Source: Rhodopirellula sp. (GTDB lineage: Bacteria > Planctomycetota > Planctomycetia > Pirellulales > Pirellulaceae). From it: a stretch of DNA of 33,973 nt. How positions within the stretch are numbered: position 1 is the stretch's first letter; every line of letters starts with the position of its first letter. The notes beneath the pieces were generated by a model. The model was not told the origin of the DNA, did not search any database, and was given only the letters and a program-made list of their open reading frames with translations. Positions 7,869 to 16,174 of the stretch are shown here, one piece after another. Where the stretch lies: assembly GCA_002690925.1 (NCBI GenBank), contig NZGD01000176.1:1-33973 (forward strand). Reading direction: 5' to 3'. A program made the translations under genes and the position numbers.

Positions 7869-8673
7869 GATTTTGGTCGGATCAAGTGATACAGTGACGA
7901 GATTTACAACAGCATTAAGAAGCGGAGAAGAAAGAAATGGCAGGTGTGGAGTGTCTGACCAGATAGGGGCTGCCAGGTCCCCCCACGACGTGTCTGCATT
8001 TGCTTGTGATCGTCTTGCAACGCCGGAATATCGAGCTTGAATTAAACCGCCTGAACAAGCGAGGTCACTACGTTGATTGTAGCATTAGCTTGGTGGGAAA
8101 GGCCAAGAGGGGTCAGGTGATTCCTCTCTGGAATTCACTGCCGTCTGTTGTAGAAATATTCCTGCTTGGCCTTCCGGGCTATGGTGAGCGTGTTGCACGA
8201 CACCCAATTCATTCACATGATGGGATTTCGTATCCTCTCGTGCACTTCGTTTTTTTGCGACACGGGTCTGTTTCGAGCCAGCTATGTGCCCCCAGCAATA
8301 TCCACTTTGCAGGGTGGTTGCTCTCGAATAAAAGGTAGATTCAATCTTGTGGTCGGTGCACCAAGTGGTGTGTGTTTGCAATCGCATTGTCATCATGCCG
8401 GGTTTGCGTCACGTGCTCACCATCACTGTGGTTCACGAATTTTTTTCAAATTACACTCGCGAATCAGCGGCTCATTGCATAGCAGGAAATTCTTGGCAGG
8501 TGGTACGGTTGTTGATCCGCGAAAAAGTTTATCTTGGTCAGACACTTGCCTGTGATCAGGGCTTTCGCCGTGTTGGGCGTGACATGAGCGGCGATGATCT
8601 GCGGAAATCGTTGTCGTAGAATTCGGCAAAGTTGGGTTGGGGAAACAATCGGCATTTCTCATGTGTATTTTTA
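7869..8673. other. 805-bp stretch with no convincing gene
   Basis: This gap lies between the starts of the SnoaL-like and TPR genes and the 3' end of the bestrophin-like gene. Open frames up to about 130 codons exist on both strands, but they overlap one another, have residue mixtures typical of chance ORFs (many Cys, His, Ser, Arg) and show no recognisable motif. I found no tRNA-like cloverleaf. The only clear element is the hairpin at 8650-8689. The part next to 7868 presumably holds the promoter of the SnoaL/TPR genes. Confidence 0.55.
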
Positions 8674-8689
8674 TCACATCAAAATGCCG
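8650..8689 (-). terminator. Long hairpin enclosing the bestrophin-like stop codon
   Basis: CGGCATTT (8650-8657) pairs perfectly with AAATGCCG (8682-8689). Inside it ATGTG (8661-8665) pairs with CACAT (8675-8679), leaving a loop of about nine A/T bases. On the minus strand the TGA stop (8676-8674) lies at the loop edge, so the last sense codons form one arm. After the hairpin the minus strand reads ATTGTTTCC, a poor T-tract. It could terminate transcription, protect the mRNA 3' end, or affect termination of translation. Confidence 0.5.
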
Positions 8690-9582
8690 TTCTCCGGCTC
8701 TTGCTTCTCTGGGAGATTGGTTTCACCAAGCATTTCACGAACATTGATATCGATGGTTCGCGAGAGGCTTTGAATGGGCGTGTCTGATGGTCGATTGCTG
8801 AAGGGATCTTGAAGGAAAATGGAGACTCGATCAACCATCAAAAATGCAACTGCGAAACTGATGGATGTCGAAACCAGGCCGAACCATGGCAGGTCGACGA
8901 GGCCAAAGGGAAGGCAAATGACAAACAAGTAAATCAGTAAATTGATCATCCGGGTATAAGATCGGGGAAAGGTGGTATTGCGGATTCGCTCGCAACCGCC
9001 CATCGCATTGGTCAACCTGAGTAAGGTTTTTTCAAGCTCGACGAACTCCAATGTTTCCAAATGCCCTTGCTGTCTCAATGCTCGAAGTTCCTGGCCCTGT
9101 CGCAAAAGCAGCAGGTTCGGCAAATGCTTTTCACGGATCTCACAAATTTCTTCTTCCGCCAGCAGGTTGCCCAAGTCTTGTGTTGCCTCTTGACCTCGCA
9201 GGCCTCGGCTTAATGCGTAACACCAAGCGATCTGGCGGTGGCACATGCGAGTCAGGGTTGTTTGACACTCCGTACCTGTCGAAGCTGTGAATTCCAACAG
9301 CTGACGTGTCCACGTGCGGGAATCATTCACGATTGCACCCCACAGAATGCGGGCTTCCCACCAGCGGCCGTAACAGGAGTTGGTTCTAAATGCCAGCAGC
9401 AAGCCGATTACCGTGCCCATGATTGCGATCACAGGAAGAGGAAATGCATTGTCTTTCCAGTCATAGCGAATATCGAGCCCTTCTATCACACTCACATACA
9501 AAACGACTGCGATAAAATGACGCCAAAGTTCGCGGGCGACCGACCACAAAGTTGATATCGGTGTGGCTGCAGGTGTGTACAT
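8674..9582 (-). CDS. Bestrophin-like (UPF0187, RFP-TM) channel protein
   Basis: The 302-residue protein contains the bacterial bestrophin hallmarks: a first helix (HFIAVVLYVSVIEGL), then ALPVIAIMG-like PLPVIAIMGTVIGLLLAFRTNSCYGRWWEARILWGAIVNDSRTW at about residues 49-91. A second hydrophobic pair follows at about 209-250 (INLLIYLFVICLPFGLVDLPWFG and VSTSISFAVAFLMVDRV). The motif ILQDPFSNRPSDTPI near 258-272 is the conserved cytosolic segment after the last helix. Homologues form pentameric ion channels in the inner membrane. The length of about 300 residues is normal for the family. ATG 9582 is the first start and precedes the conserved N-terminus. No neighbour points to a specific substrate; the other membrane genes nearby suggest ion or osmotic homeostasis. 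Confidence 0.9.
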   Translation of the reverse strand: MYTPAATPISTLWSVARELWRHFIAVVLYVSVIEGLDIRYDWKDNAFPLPVIAIMGTVIGLLLAFRTNSCYGRWWEARILWGAIVNDSRTWTRQLLEFTASTGTECQTTLTRMCHRQIAWCYALSRGLRGQEATQDLGNLLAEEEICEIREKHLPNLLLLRQGQELRALRQQGHLETLEFVELEKTLLRLTNAMGGCERIRNTTFPRSYTRMINLLIYLFVICLPFGLVDLPWFGLVSTSISFAVAFLMVDRVSIFLQDPFSNRPSDTPIQSLSRTIDINVREMLGETNLPEKQEPENGILM

Positions 9583-9739
9583 AGTGAATGGAATCTTGTT
9601 AGGCAGTGAGACAAACCATCAGGTCATGAGAAACTCAGACGAAACGCAGGTTTCCCATGATCCCAGATGACGTGTGGGAATCTTGATTGCATAGCTATGT
9701 TGGAAAGAGTCGCCAAGACACCGATAAGGCACGCAGAAT

Positions 9740-9755
9740 CCCCTTAGCTGAGGGG
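9740..9755 (-). terminator. Stem-loop 17 nt after the SYLF gene stop
   Basis: CCCCT (9740-9744) pairs with AGGGG (9751-9755), extended by a T-G pair to leave a four-base loop AGCT. It lies just beyond the minus-strand stop of the SYLF gene. The following minus-strand sequence is ATTCTGCG, without a real T-run, so this is a tentative terminator. Confidence 0.4.
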
Positions 9756-9772
9756 CATACTGCTGTCATGAA

Positions 9773-10924
9773 TTACCGAGTAGGCGGAGGTGGGAGATTC
9801 AACGTCGATGACGCGCTGGTGATGGTTTGCTGGTAGTGACGCAATACACCGTAAACCGACTGAAATGCGGGATAAGAAGCCAGCTGTTTGTAAGCCGGAT
9901 TGGTTGCGACCGCTTCAAAATGTTGCACAACCGTAGCGATCTCAGATTCCGAAGGATGCCCACCTGTCAAGAAAATGGACGAGGGAAGTGCGAGATAATT
10001 CTTCCAACTGTTATCCAATTTGTCGTACAACTCTGGGGCCAGTTTCGTCAGCTGTGTTCTCAGGACATCTGACTCAGACCCAACTTGTTGACGGATGATC
10101 GGTGGGTGCTGAGAACTCACCGTGATCGCTGGAGTCGCGGGCACTGCTAACGCCGGCTGCCTGTTACCCACAGTAGGCGTGCTAAATGGAACGCTCGGAT
10201 TGGCGGCCACTGGTGCTGCTGGTAAGACTGTTTTCGGAGCCGGTTGTGGAACCGTACCGGCATAACGAGCAATGGTTTGGGTTAGCTGCAACGCAGCTGG
10301 TGGGATGACCAAAGGAGTCCCGGCGCCTGCACTGTGGTAATACGAACTGGTAGCTAGCGGATCCGTGCGAACCACTGAGCCATCAATGGAAACACCAGCA
10401 AACAACCCCCGGCTTCGAGAATAAGTATAGATTTCTGCTTTCAGTTGACCGTCCGTCGCAGCAGCGGTTTGACGTCCAATCGGGCCAGCAGACGCAGCGG
10501 CGTCAGCACCGATTGTCAGTTTCCCCTGTAAAATGCCCTGCACGCTGTTGAGCGTTTTGAAGACCAGAATGATATCCGAGGACTGGACCCCTACCTGCCA
10601 TCCGATGTTGCCACCGGTCAGTGTGATGAAGACCGGAGCGTGCCAAATGCCATTGGCGTCGCGAATGAATAATAGGCCGCGACCAAACCTCGCTCCCACG
10701 ACAAAGCCACCCTTGATCACGTTGGGAATGATCGCTACGCCGTAAGCATCCGACAGCATCGCCTGCGGAATCTTGTTCCCCGGCGTGGTCATGGCCTCGC
10801 TCAACACAGACGTGGCGGCTTGAACCGTGGCCGCTTCCATTTGTTGGCCGTGGGCAACTCGCGAAGAAGCGGTTGAACTCAAGAAAATGGCGATCAGAAG
10901 TGTTGGAAACGAGTAACGAAACAT
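9773..10924 (-). CDS. Secreted SYLF (Ysc84-like) lipid-binding domain protein
   Basis: The central region, about residues 35-205, is a SYLF domain: DAYGVAIIPNVIKGGFVVG, ARFGRGLLFIRD, WHAPVFITLTGGNIGWQVG, TLTIGADAAASAGPIGR-like and YTYSRSRGLFAGVSIDGS are all family blocks. SYLF/YSC84 domains bind phospholipids. A Pro/Ala/Val-rich linker (about 205-300) leads to a helical C-terminal segment (300-383). I place the start at ATG 10924, because MFRYSFPTLLIAIFLSSTASSRVAHG is a clean signal peptide and GGAAGG lies 11 nt upstream. The frame extends upstream to 11020, but that extension has no signal-like character. Export implies a periplasmic or outer-membrane role. Its neighbours are the DUF502 membrane protein upstream and the bestrophin-like gene downstream, all on the minus strand. 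Confidence 0.87.
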   Translation of the reverse strand: MFRYSFPTLLIAIFLSSTASSRVAHGQQMEAATVQAATSVLSEAMTTPGNKIPQAMLSDAYGVAIIPNVIKGGFVVGARFGRGLLFIRDANGIWHAPVFITLTGGNIGWQVGVQSSDIILVFKTLNSVQGILQGKLTIGADAAASAGPIGRQTAAATDGQLKAEIYTYSRSRGLFAGVSIDGSVVRTDPLATSSYYHSAGAGTPLVIPPAALQLTQTIARYAGTVPQPAPKTVLPAAPVAANPSVPFSTPTVGNRQPALAVPATPAITVSSQHPPIIRQQVGSESDVLRTQLTKLAPELYDKLDNSWKNYLALPSSIFLTGGHPSESEIATVVQHFEAVATNPAYKQLASYPAFQSVYGVLRHYQQTITSASSTLNLPPPPTR

Positions 10925-11260
10925 CTTCCTGGAGTCCTTCCCGGTGCGAGCAATTCTTAAACTGAGCAGAAGGCACAGTGTAGAGGGTTTGGCGGATTTC
11001 CAAAACACGAACCTTGGCATACTTCACCGAAGCGAAGAAATGGAAATGCAAGCATTTGAATGGTCCTGAGGAATCCATCGCATGCTGGTTTTGTGCAATC
11101 CAAACAATCAGATAGTGACTGCGTCACGAGGCGGCTGGTGATTATCCCGGTAATCAGTAATCAGTGACTTGTGATTTGTGATTTGTGATTTGTGATTTGT
11201 ATTGAGTGTGCTTCGTCACTTGTCGGGTTATTCAGAGCCAATTTTTCGACACTGCCTTCG
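10925..11260. other. 336-bp intergenic gap between DUF502 and SYLF genes
   Basis: No gene is supported here. The gap contains the short tandem repeat at 11171-11198 and, next to 10924, the ribosome-binding region of the SYLF gene (GGAAGG at 10941-10936 on the minus strand). Open frames crossing the gap are shadows or run into the SYLF gene in a non-coding frame. Confidence 0.6.
11171..11198. repeat. Heptanucleotide tandem repeat (GTGATTT)x4
   Basis: Four exact copies of GTGATTT stand head to tail, preceded by the related strings GTAATCAGTAATCAGTGACTT. The array is in the gap between the DUF502 stop and the SYLF start. A seven-base unit outside a gene can change copy number by slippage and alter spacing without frame constraints. 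Confidence 0.85.
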
Positions 11261-11950
11261 TCAGTTTTGGGCTGATTCTGAGTCATTGCTTGGCTTTGGG
11301 GCACTGCTCGGTGCGGGGTGGTTCGCGTTAGGAGACGACTTGCCCAGTTGGCCTGCCACTGCAATCGAGCCTCGCCCCACTTGTTCGCATGTAGCGGCGG
11401 CATGTCCAAAGTCTGCATTCAAACGGGTGACGCGATCGAGTTTCATGATCACTACTTTGCCTGACCATGGATCAGGTGATCCAGGTAAAAAGATCGTGGC
11501 CAAGCCCTGTCTTTCATCCCGTTCCGTTTCAAAGGCGATGCGTTGGCACTCGTCAAAAACTACGAGTACGGGCTTCATTTGCGGCCTTGTTTCATTGCCC
11601 CCGATCGTATCAGCCATCTGATCCTTGAGGATCGAGTAGCGTGGAAAGAAGAGCGCGAGCTTTTTCTCAAACGCGGTCGATATTTTCCTTCCAAGTGACC
11701 AGCGTGCAAACATGCCAGCTGCGAAACAGAGCAGCAGGATGAGAGCGATGGACAACCCGATAAGGATAGCGATTCCGGTCGGCGTCTTTACCGGGATGTA
11801 CTCGTTGAGTGCTGTTGCGACTGACACGACAACCGGAGCGATTTGCCCAACTAATGCTCCCAATACAATTAGAGGCAACAAAAATAACAGCCCGCCGATC
11901 GCCGTTGTCTTCAAGAAATTGATGAAACGTTTTGAATTTTTAACGATCAT
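11261..11950 (-). CDS. DUF502 family membrane protein
   Basis: The protein has 229 residues. Two membrane helices lie near the N-terminus (about 15-37, TTAIGGLLFLLPLIVLGALVG, and 58-80, GIAILIGLSIALILLLCFAAGMF), joined by an extracytoplasmic loop. A soluble domain of about 130 residues follows. The pattern K-T-x-x-x-G-G-L-x-x-x-L-P-L-I-V, then RYSILKDQMADTI, KPVLVVFDE and LATIFLPGSPDPWSGKVVIM is typical of DUF502. The C-terminal 30 residues are a Ser/Pro/Asn-rich tail (NHPAPSSAPKPSNDSESAQN) that is probably disordered. ATG 11950 directly precedes the first helix. The role of DUF502 proteins in bacteria is not established. Its closeness to the SYLF gene on the same strand is the only contextual hint. 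Confidence 0.85.
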   Translation of the reverse strand: MIVKNSKRFINFLKTTAIGGLLFLLPLIVLGALVGQIAPVVVSVATALNEYIPVKTPTGIAILIGLSIALILLLCFAAGMFARWSLGRKISTAFEKKLALFFPRYSILKDQMADTIGGNETRPQMKPVLVVFDECQRIAFETERDERQGLATIFLPGSPDPWSGKVVIMKLDRVTRLNADFGHAAATCEQVGRGSIAVAGQLGKSSPNANHPAPSSAPKPSNDSESAQN

Positions 11951-12073
11951 GCAGCATTCATGGGTTCGGTAGATGCGGTAATGGTATACGCCGTGGAGGC
12001 AACGCTACACTGAGCGATCTGGAGTTCGGCGAATTCACCGATTGAAACCTGCTACACGCTGATTTTTTTTGAC

Positions 12074-13867
12074 CTACAGCGGAATATACTCCATGAAGCC
12101 GATCATCATTTCATCCTCACTCTGCGGACCCCAACGCACACGTTGGCCAGGATCGGGATTCGACAGATTGTTTGCCGAGTTATCGAAGACAGCGGTGCAA
12201 CGAATGAATTGCCCTGGTCGAATTAATTTCGGTTTTTTGAGGATGTATTTCAGCTGCCAATTGAAGTCGTATGCTGGCACATCCAGCAGCGTTTCAATAA
12301 CAGTATCAGTTTTGGCATCGATCAGATCATACCGAAACGATTTTCCTCTCAAATGCATGTGGGGAGTCATGCTGACTAAGGCAACATTCCGCGTCGTTTT
12401 TTTTGAATCTTGAACCCTTTGCTGGTCAGGATCATTCTTTTCGATGATTAGTTGCTTGGGAGGAAAACTTGCAGCATCTCCTTTCAGTTCCCGTTTTATT
12501 TTGGAGGGTTCTTTTGCAAAGCAAATGCCAACAGAGCTTTGATCTTTTTGCGCATATCCATCTGGCGTGTAATGCATTTCGAACAGCAACTTACTTCCAG
12601 CTTTCACCTTGATCGCAACTCCATCAGGCGTTTTGAGCGGAATCGCACCGGGAGCGTAGCCAGCAAGAATGGGGCCGCGCATTCTCAAGTAGTTTCTGGG
12701 TGAGGCCTCTGGTGGAATTACATGCAACAAAATGTGATGCACGACACTACGATTTTGGGGACGTGCTTCTGTGGCAACAATGTACTTGTCCTCCGTCCAT
12801 TCCGGATCAATTACAAAGTGTTGGTAATCAACGGTGCCCTCTGCCGGAACAGGGAATGCTTCAGGCATTGTGATGATCTGATCGGGTTCTGGTATCTGCC
12901 AGCCTTCTGTGAACACCGGTGGTTTTGGCAAATCAGTCAAATCCCCTTTGGGCATACCGTTTTCGATCCAGCTGAAAATGAGGTCTTTTTGTTCTGCACT
13001 CAGTCTTGGATCGTTAGCAAATTCACCATGTTTTGGATTGGCAAACCAAGGTGGCATGCGACTTTCCTCGAGGACTTCCATGATGGTGTCTTCCCAGCCG
13101 ACCACATCCTCGTAACAAGTCAGATTGAAAGGAGCGATTTCACCCTCACGGTGGCAACGCATGCAGTGGTTATTGAAAATGGGTGCGATGTGTTTGGTGA
13201 ACGTGATTGAGCCGCGGGGCTGGGTGCTCTTGATGCGGCCAATATGGCAGCCCTCAACCGGCGTTTCGGGAACAGCGATATCCTCTCCTGCCAGCAACTG
13301 CTGGATGGCATCTGACAATTCCGAAATTTCCGGGCGTGCCCGCGAGCCCCCTACAAAGTACTGATCATCAATTCGGCCGTGGTACCGTACGGCGAAAGTA
13401 GAGTCGAGTAGAAATACTTCGGGCGTGCGTTCGGCAGCAAATGCATCAGCGACCTTGTTGCCAACATCTTTCAGCATTTGAAAAGTGATTTTGTGACGAT
13501 GACTGTAGGCTAATATTTCGGTCAAGCTGTCCTGTTTGTTTGAATTGATTCCGATGACTGCAACATCATCAGTACCAAATTTCTGCTGAAGGTTTTCGAG
13601 CCGAGGGCCGTAGAGTTTGGCTAGCGGGCATTCTGTTCCAAGAAAGGCCACAACAATAGCTTTCTTGTCAGCAAATTTATCCAGCGAAACAGCACGGCCG
13701 TAGCAGTTATCCAGCGTAAACAGAGAGACCTTTTGTCCGATTTTGGCTCCGGAGTTAGGTTCAGTGCTTGGCTCATTGCCCAGTGCCGTCCAAGAATGGA
13801 GGGTTAGGCATGCAACAGCCAGCAACGCTGTTGTGAGTCGTTGCAGTCGGGTGAGTTTTCGAAACAT
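12074..13867 (-). CDS. Redoxin - mono-heme cytochrome - dicopper monooxygenase-like fusion
   Basis: After a signal peptide (about 1-30, ending WTALGNE) three modules follow in this 597-residue protein. Residues 40-195 are a thioredoxin-fold redoxin (AIVVAFLGTECPLAKLYGPRL); only one Cys of the usual CxxC is present (C80). Residues about 222-305 contain CMRCH (235-239) and RMPPW (Met271), a c-type heme site with a likely Met ligand. Residues about 330-597 resemble the copper type II ascorbate-dependent monooxygenases. HHILLH (H377, H378), MHYTP (H432), PHMH (H503, H505) and GPQSEDEMMIGF (near M588) appear in the order of the six copper ligands of PHM. Start ATG 13867 gives the signal peptide; an upstream GTG/ATG-type extension to 13909 does not. 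Substrate unknown; probably a periplasmic oxidase. Confidence 0.88.
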   Translation of the reverse strand: MFRKLTRLQRLTTALLAVACLTLHSWTALGNEPSTEPNSGAKIGQKVSLFTLDNCYGRAVSLDKFADKKAIVVAFLGTECPLAKLYGPRLENLQQKFGTDDVAVIGINSNKQDSLTEILAYSHRHKITFQMLKDVGNKVADAFAAERTPEVFLLDSTFAVRYHGRIDDQYFVGGSRARPEISELSDAIQQLLAGEDIAVPETPVEGCHIGRIKSTQPRGSITFTKHIAPIFNNHCMRCHREGEIAPFNLTCYEDVVGWEDTIMEVLEESRMPPWFANPKHGEFANDPRLSAEQKDLIFSWIENGMPKGDLTDLPKPPVFTEGWQIPEPDQIITMPEAFPVPAEGTVDYQHFVIDPEWTEDKYIVATEARPQNRSVVHHILLHVIPPEASPRNYLRMRGPILAGYAPGAIPLKTPDGVAIKVKAGSKLLFEMHYTPDGYAQKDQSSVGICFAKEPSKIKRELKGDAASFPPKQLIIEKNDPDQQRVQDSKKTTRNVALVSMTPHMHLRGKSFRYDLIDAKTDTVIETLLDVPAYDFNWQLKYILKKPKLIRPGQFIRCTAVFDNSANNLSNPDPGQRVRWGPQSEDEMMIGFMEYIPL

Positions 13868-14018
13868 GGGATGATCTTGGTAATTGATATTGATTTCTAA
13901 CTGTCTCAAGAACAGTGTCTCAATTTTGGCTCGAACTGATGTCGCATTGCCAGAATCTGGTATCCGATAGTAGGTTTTGGATATGAGACGTCGGGATTAT
14001 CGTATTTTGTTCAATGGG

Positions 14019-15473
14019 TCAGTCTTCTGTCGACCCTGAGTGGTGAGGTAATTGAATCGTTAGGCAGGCCCCGCCCAAAGTGCTCTTGCTGACGGAAACC
14101 TCGCCCTTATGCTGCTTGGTGATGCGTTGAACTAACGCCAGGCCTAATCCCACACCCCGATTGTCACCTTGGTTCAGCCTCATAAATGGCTCAAAGACGG
14201 TTTCCCATTGGTCTTCGGGAATACCGTTGCCGTCATCCTCAATCTTGATTAACACAGCTTGCTCAATGGTCTTTGCAGACAGCATGACTCGTGATTTAGC
14301 ATGTTGACCACCATTGCTGACCAGATTTTCGATCGCTCTTGCCAAGCTGGCTGAATGAGCCCGTGTGATCAACCGTGCGGGGTCAGCGGGCAGAGTGTAC
14401 TTGATGTGGGGGTACAAGGGTGCATGGAAATCTACCGCTTCTTCGACCAGATTCCAGACGTTCACGATTTCCGAGGGCATTTCCGAAGCATTGGAATCAA
14501 TTCTCGCGTAAGTGAGTAACTCGCCAACAAGCGAATCAAGTTTTTCGGTAGCGTCATCAATGGAGTTCAGTCGATTGCGTCGTTCGTCCTCGTTCTTTGC
14601 GGTCTCGATAAGATCCGTTGCAAAACGGATTCTAGCCAGGGGAGTGCGTAGTTCATGTGAGACGGCTTGCAGTAATTCACGCTGTGACCGCACCAAGGAC
14701 TCGGTGCGGTCTGCCATTGAATTGAACGCGGTTACCAAAGCCAGATCTTGTGATCGTGATTTGGTTGGTATGCGGGCATTGAGATCACCACCGGCAATGG
14801 AAGTCGCTGTGCGTTCTACCGCGCGGAACTGCTTGGCAACGGGACGCAGCAGGATTGCGATCGCAAGGGCGGCCAGCAAAAATATAATCCCATAACCCAG
14901 TGTGACTTGGACGGGACTTGGCCCGACGAATTGTGGCAGAGGACCAAATAGCAGAAAGTATTCCGGATCTGCACTCTTGATTGTGCGACGCTCTGCATCG
15001 GCTTGCCTCTCCGAATCGCTTTGGTTCGCTGTCTCTCTCTGGCTCGCCGCTTCAGTCATGGATTGTGAATCACCACGCCAAGAAGAATCCAGTTCATCAG
15101 CAATCGATTTTTCTGGTTTTGGTTGCGGGAAGACAGCGATCCCGAGATAGTCTCTTAGCAGTACGACCTCACCGTCGATCAAGCGTTGTCGATAGGGATC
15201 CTCTAACCAAGTTGCATCATTGAAGGATTTGAGGTCCATCGGGTAATCGAACTTACCTGCAATCTGAAGATAGTTGGATGTCGAAATGGCTAGATCTTCA
15301 TTCCAAAAAGATTCTACTTGGTCACGGGCCAGGCGGACGCCCCCTCCGAGTGCGTTTTCGACCACGTTGACATTTTGGGTCGAAGATAAGTTCGCGATGT
15401 AAGCCTGTACCAGCCACGCAACGACTAGAATGATGACGACACCAACATAAAATCGAATGAACAATCGTGTCAT
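14019..15473 (-). CDS. Sensor histidine kinase (RstB-like, HAMP-HisKA-HATPase)
   Basis: The 484-residue protein has a first helix at about 5-26 (FIRFYVGVVIILVVAWLVQAYI), a periplasmic sensor region (27-187) and a second helix (about 189-209). A HAMP segment (210-260, RPVAKQFRAVERTATSIAGGDLNARIP) comes next. The HisKA box is AVSHELRTPLARIRF with the phospho-acceptor His273. An ATPase domain carries an N-box around 380-390, DDGNGIP (413-419) and GVGLGLALV (440-448). The sensor region contains an unusually hydrophilic Gln/Ser/Glu/Arg stretch (about 133-167). The start ATG at 15473 overlaps the response regulator stop by four bases (ATGA), so the pair is co-translated. It autophosphorylates and passes phosphate to the neighbouring regulator. 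The signal is unknown. Confidence 0.95.
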   Translation of the reverse strand: MTRLFIRFYVGVVIILVVAWLVQAYIANLSSTQNVNVVENALGGGVRLARDQVESFWNEDLAISTSNYLQIAGKFDYPMDLKSFNDATWLEDPYRQRLIDGEVVLLRDYLGIAVFPQPKPEKSIADELDSSWRGDSQSMTEAASQRETANQSDSERQADAERRTIKSADPEYFLLFGPLPQFVGPSPVQVTLGYGIIFLLAALAIAILLRPVAKQFRAVERTATSIAGGDLNARIPTKSRSQDLALVTAFNSMADRTESLVRSQRELLQAVSHELRTPLARIRFATDLIETAKNEDERRNRLNSIDDATEKLDSLVGELLTYARIDSNASEMPSEIVNVWNLVEEAVDFHAPLYPHIKYTLPADPARLITRAHSASLARAIENLVSNGGQHAKSRVMLSAKTIEQAVLIKIEDDGNGIPEDQWETVFEPFMRLNQGDNRGVGLGLALVQRITKQHKGEVSVSKSTLGGACLTIQLPHHSGSTED

Positions 15474-16174
15474 GATTGGGTAGCCAATAAATAGCCGACA
15501 CTGCGCACAGATTTTATGCGTTGTGGCTGGACGGGGTCATCTCCGATCTTCTTCCGAAGACGCGATACGCGGAGGTCAATCGAGCGGTCCAGGCCGTCAT
15601 ATCGTACACCGTGCAGTTGCTGATAAAGTTCGTCGCGAGGAATAACCTTGCCAGCACTTTGGGCCAACAACCACAGCAGATCAAATTCGGCTGTCGTGAG
15701 ATCGATGGAAACTCCGTCAATGAGGACGGAGCGATTGGTTGTATCAATCACAAGCCCATCGATCGTAATTCGGGTTGTAGCTGAATCGGTTCCAGATTGG
15801 CTGGAACGACGCAGGTGGACACGAAGCCTGGCCAGTAAGGCATGGGGACGCACTGGCTTGGACATGTAGTCATCAGCGCCCACTTCCAAGGCGACGACTT
15901 CATCAATCTCATCACCTCGGGCGGTCAGCATCAGGATCGGACCCTCGTAGTCAGATCGAACGCTGCGACAAATACTGATGCCGTCCATCCCCGGAAGTCC
16001 AATATCCAACACGATCACATCGAATGATTCGGACTGAATGCGGCTGAGTGCTGATTTGCCATCGTGTTCGACAATGACTTCAAATCCATTCCCTGTCAGA
16101 AAATCAGAGACCATGGATGCAAGCTCGCGGTCATCTTCGACCAAGAACAGACGCTGTTTTTCTACTGGGGTCAT
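15470..16174 (-). CDS. OmpR/RstA-type response regulator
   Basis: This 234-residue regulator has a receiver domain (about 7-123) with acidic pair E13-D14/D15, phospho-acceptor Asp57 (VIVLDIGLPGMDG), Thr84 and Lys106 (DDYMSKPVRP). A winged-helix Trans_reg_C DNA-binding domain covers about 135-232, with AEFDLLWLLAQSAGKVIPRDEL and SIDLRVSRLRKKIGDD followed by KSVRSVGYLL. ATG 16174 gives the normal family length. The frame is open to 16282, but the extra 36 residues have no family counterpart. It is the cognate partner of the downstream kinase (4-bp overlap). Its DNA targets are not visible; the nearby CFA synthase and membrane genes are only candidates. Confidence 0.95.
   Translation of the reverse strand: MTPVEKQRLFLVEDDRELASMVSDFLTGNGFEVIVEHDGKSALSRIQSESFDVIVLDIGLPGMDGISICRSVRSDYEGPILMLTARGDEIDEVVALEVGADDYMSKPVRPHALLARLRVHLRRSSQSGTDSATTRITIDGLVIDTTNRSVLIDGVSIDLTTAEFDLLWLLAQSAGKVIPRDELYQQLHGVRYDGLDRSIDLRVSRLRKKIGDDPVQPQRIKSVRSVGYLLATQS

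Noticed and set aside
8000..8619. Several overlapping plus-strand ORFs of 90-130 codons
   Set aside because: They overlap each other in different frames, have no motif and show no coding bias I can see.
8464..8655. Minus-strand ORF of 63 codons after the bestrophin-like gene
   Set aside because: The translation looks mildly protein-like, but there is no ribosome-binding site and no recognised motif, and it overlaps other open frames, so I do not call it a gene.
10925..11020. N-terminal extension of the SYLF protein
   Set aside because: The signal peptide begins at ATG 10924 and the extension is not conserved-looking.
10503..11078. Minus-strand ORF of 191 codons overlapping the SYLF gene
   Set aside because: It is in a different frame from the SYLF domain, with a chance-like composition (many Arg, His, Ser) and no motif.
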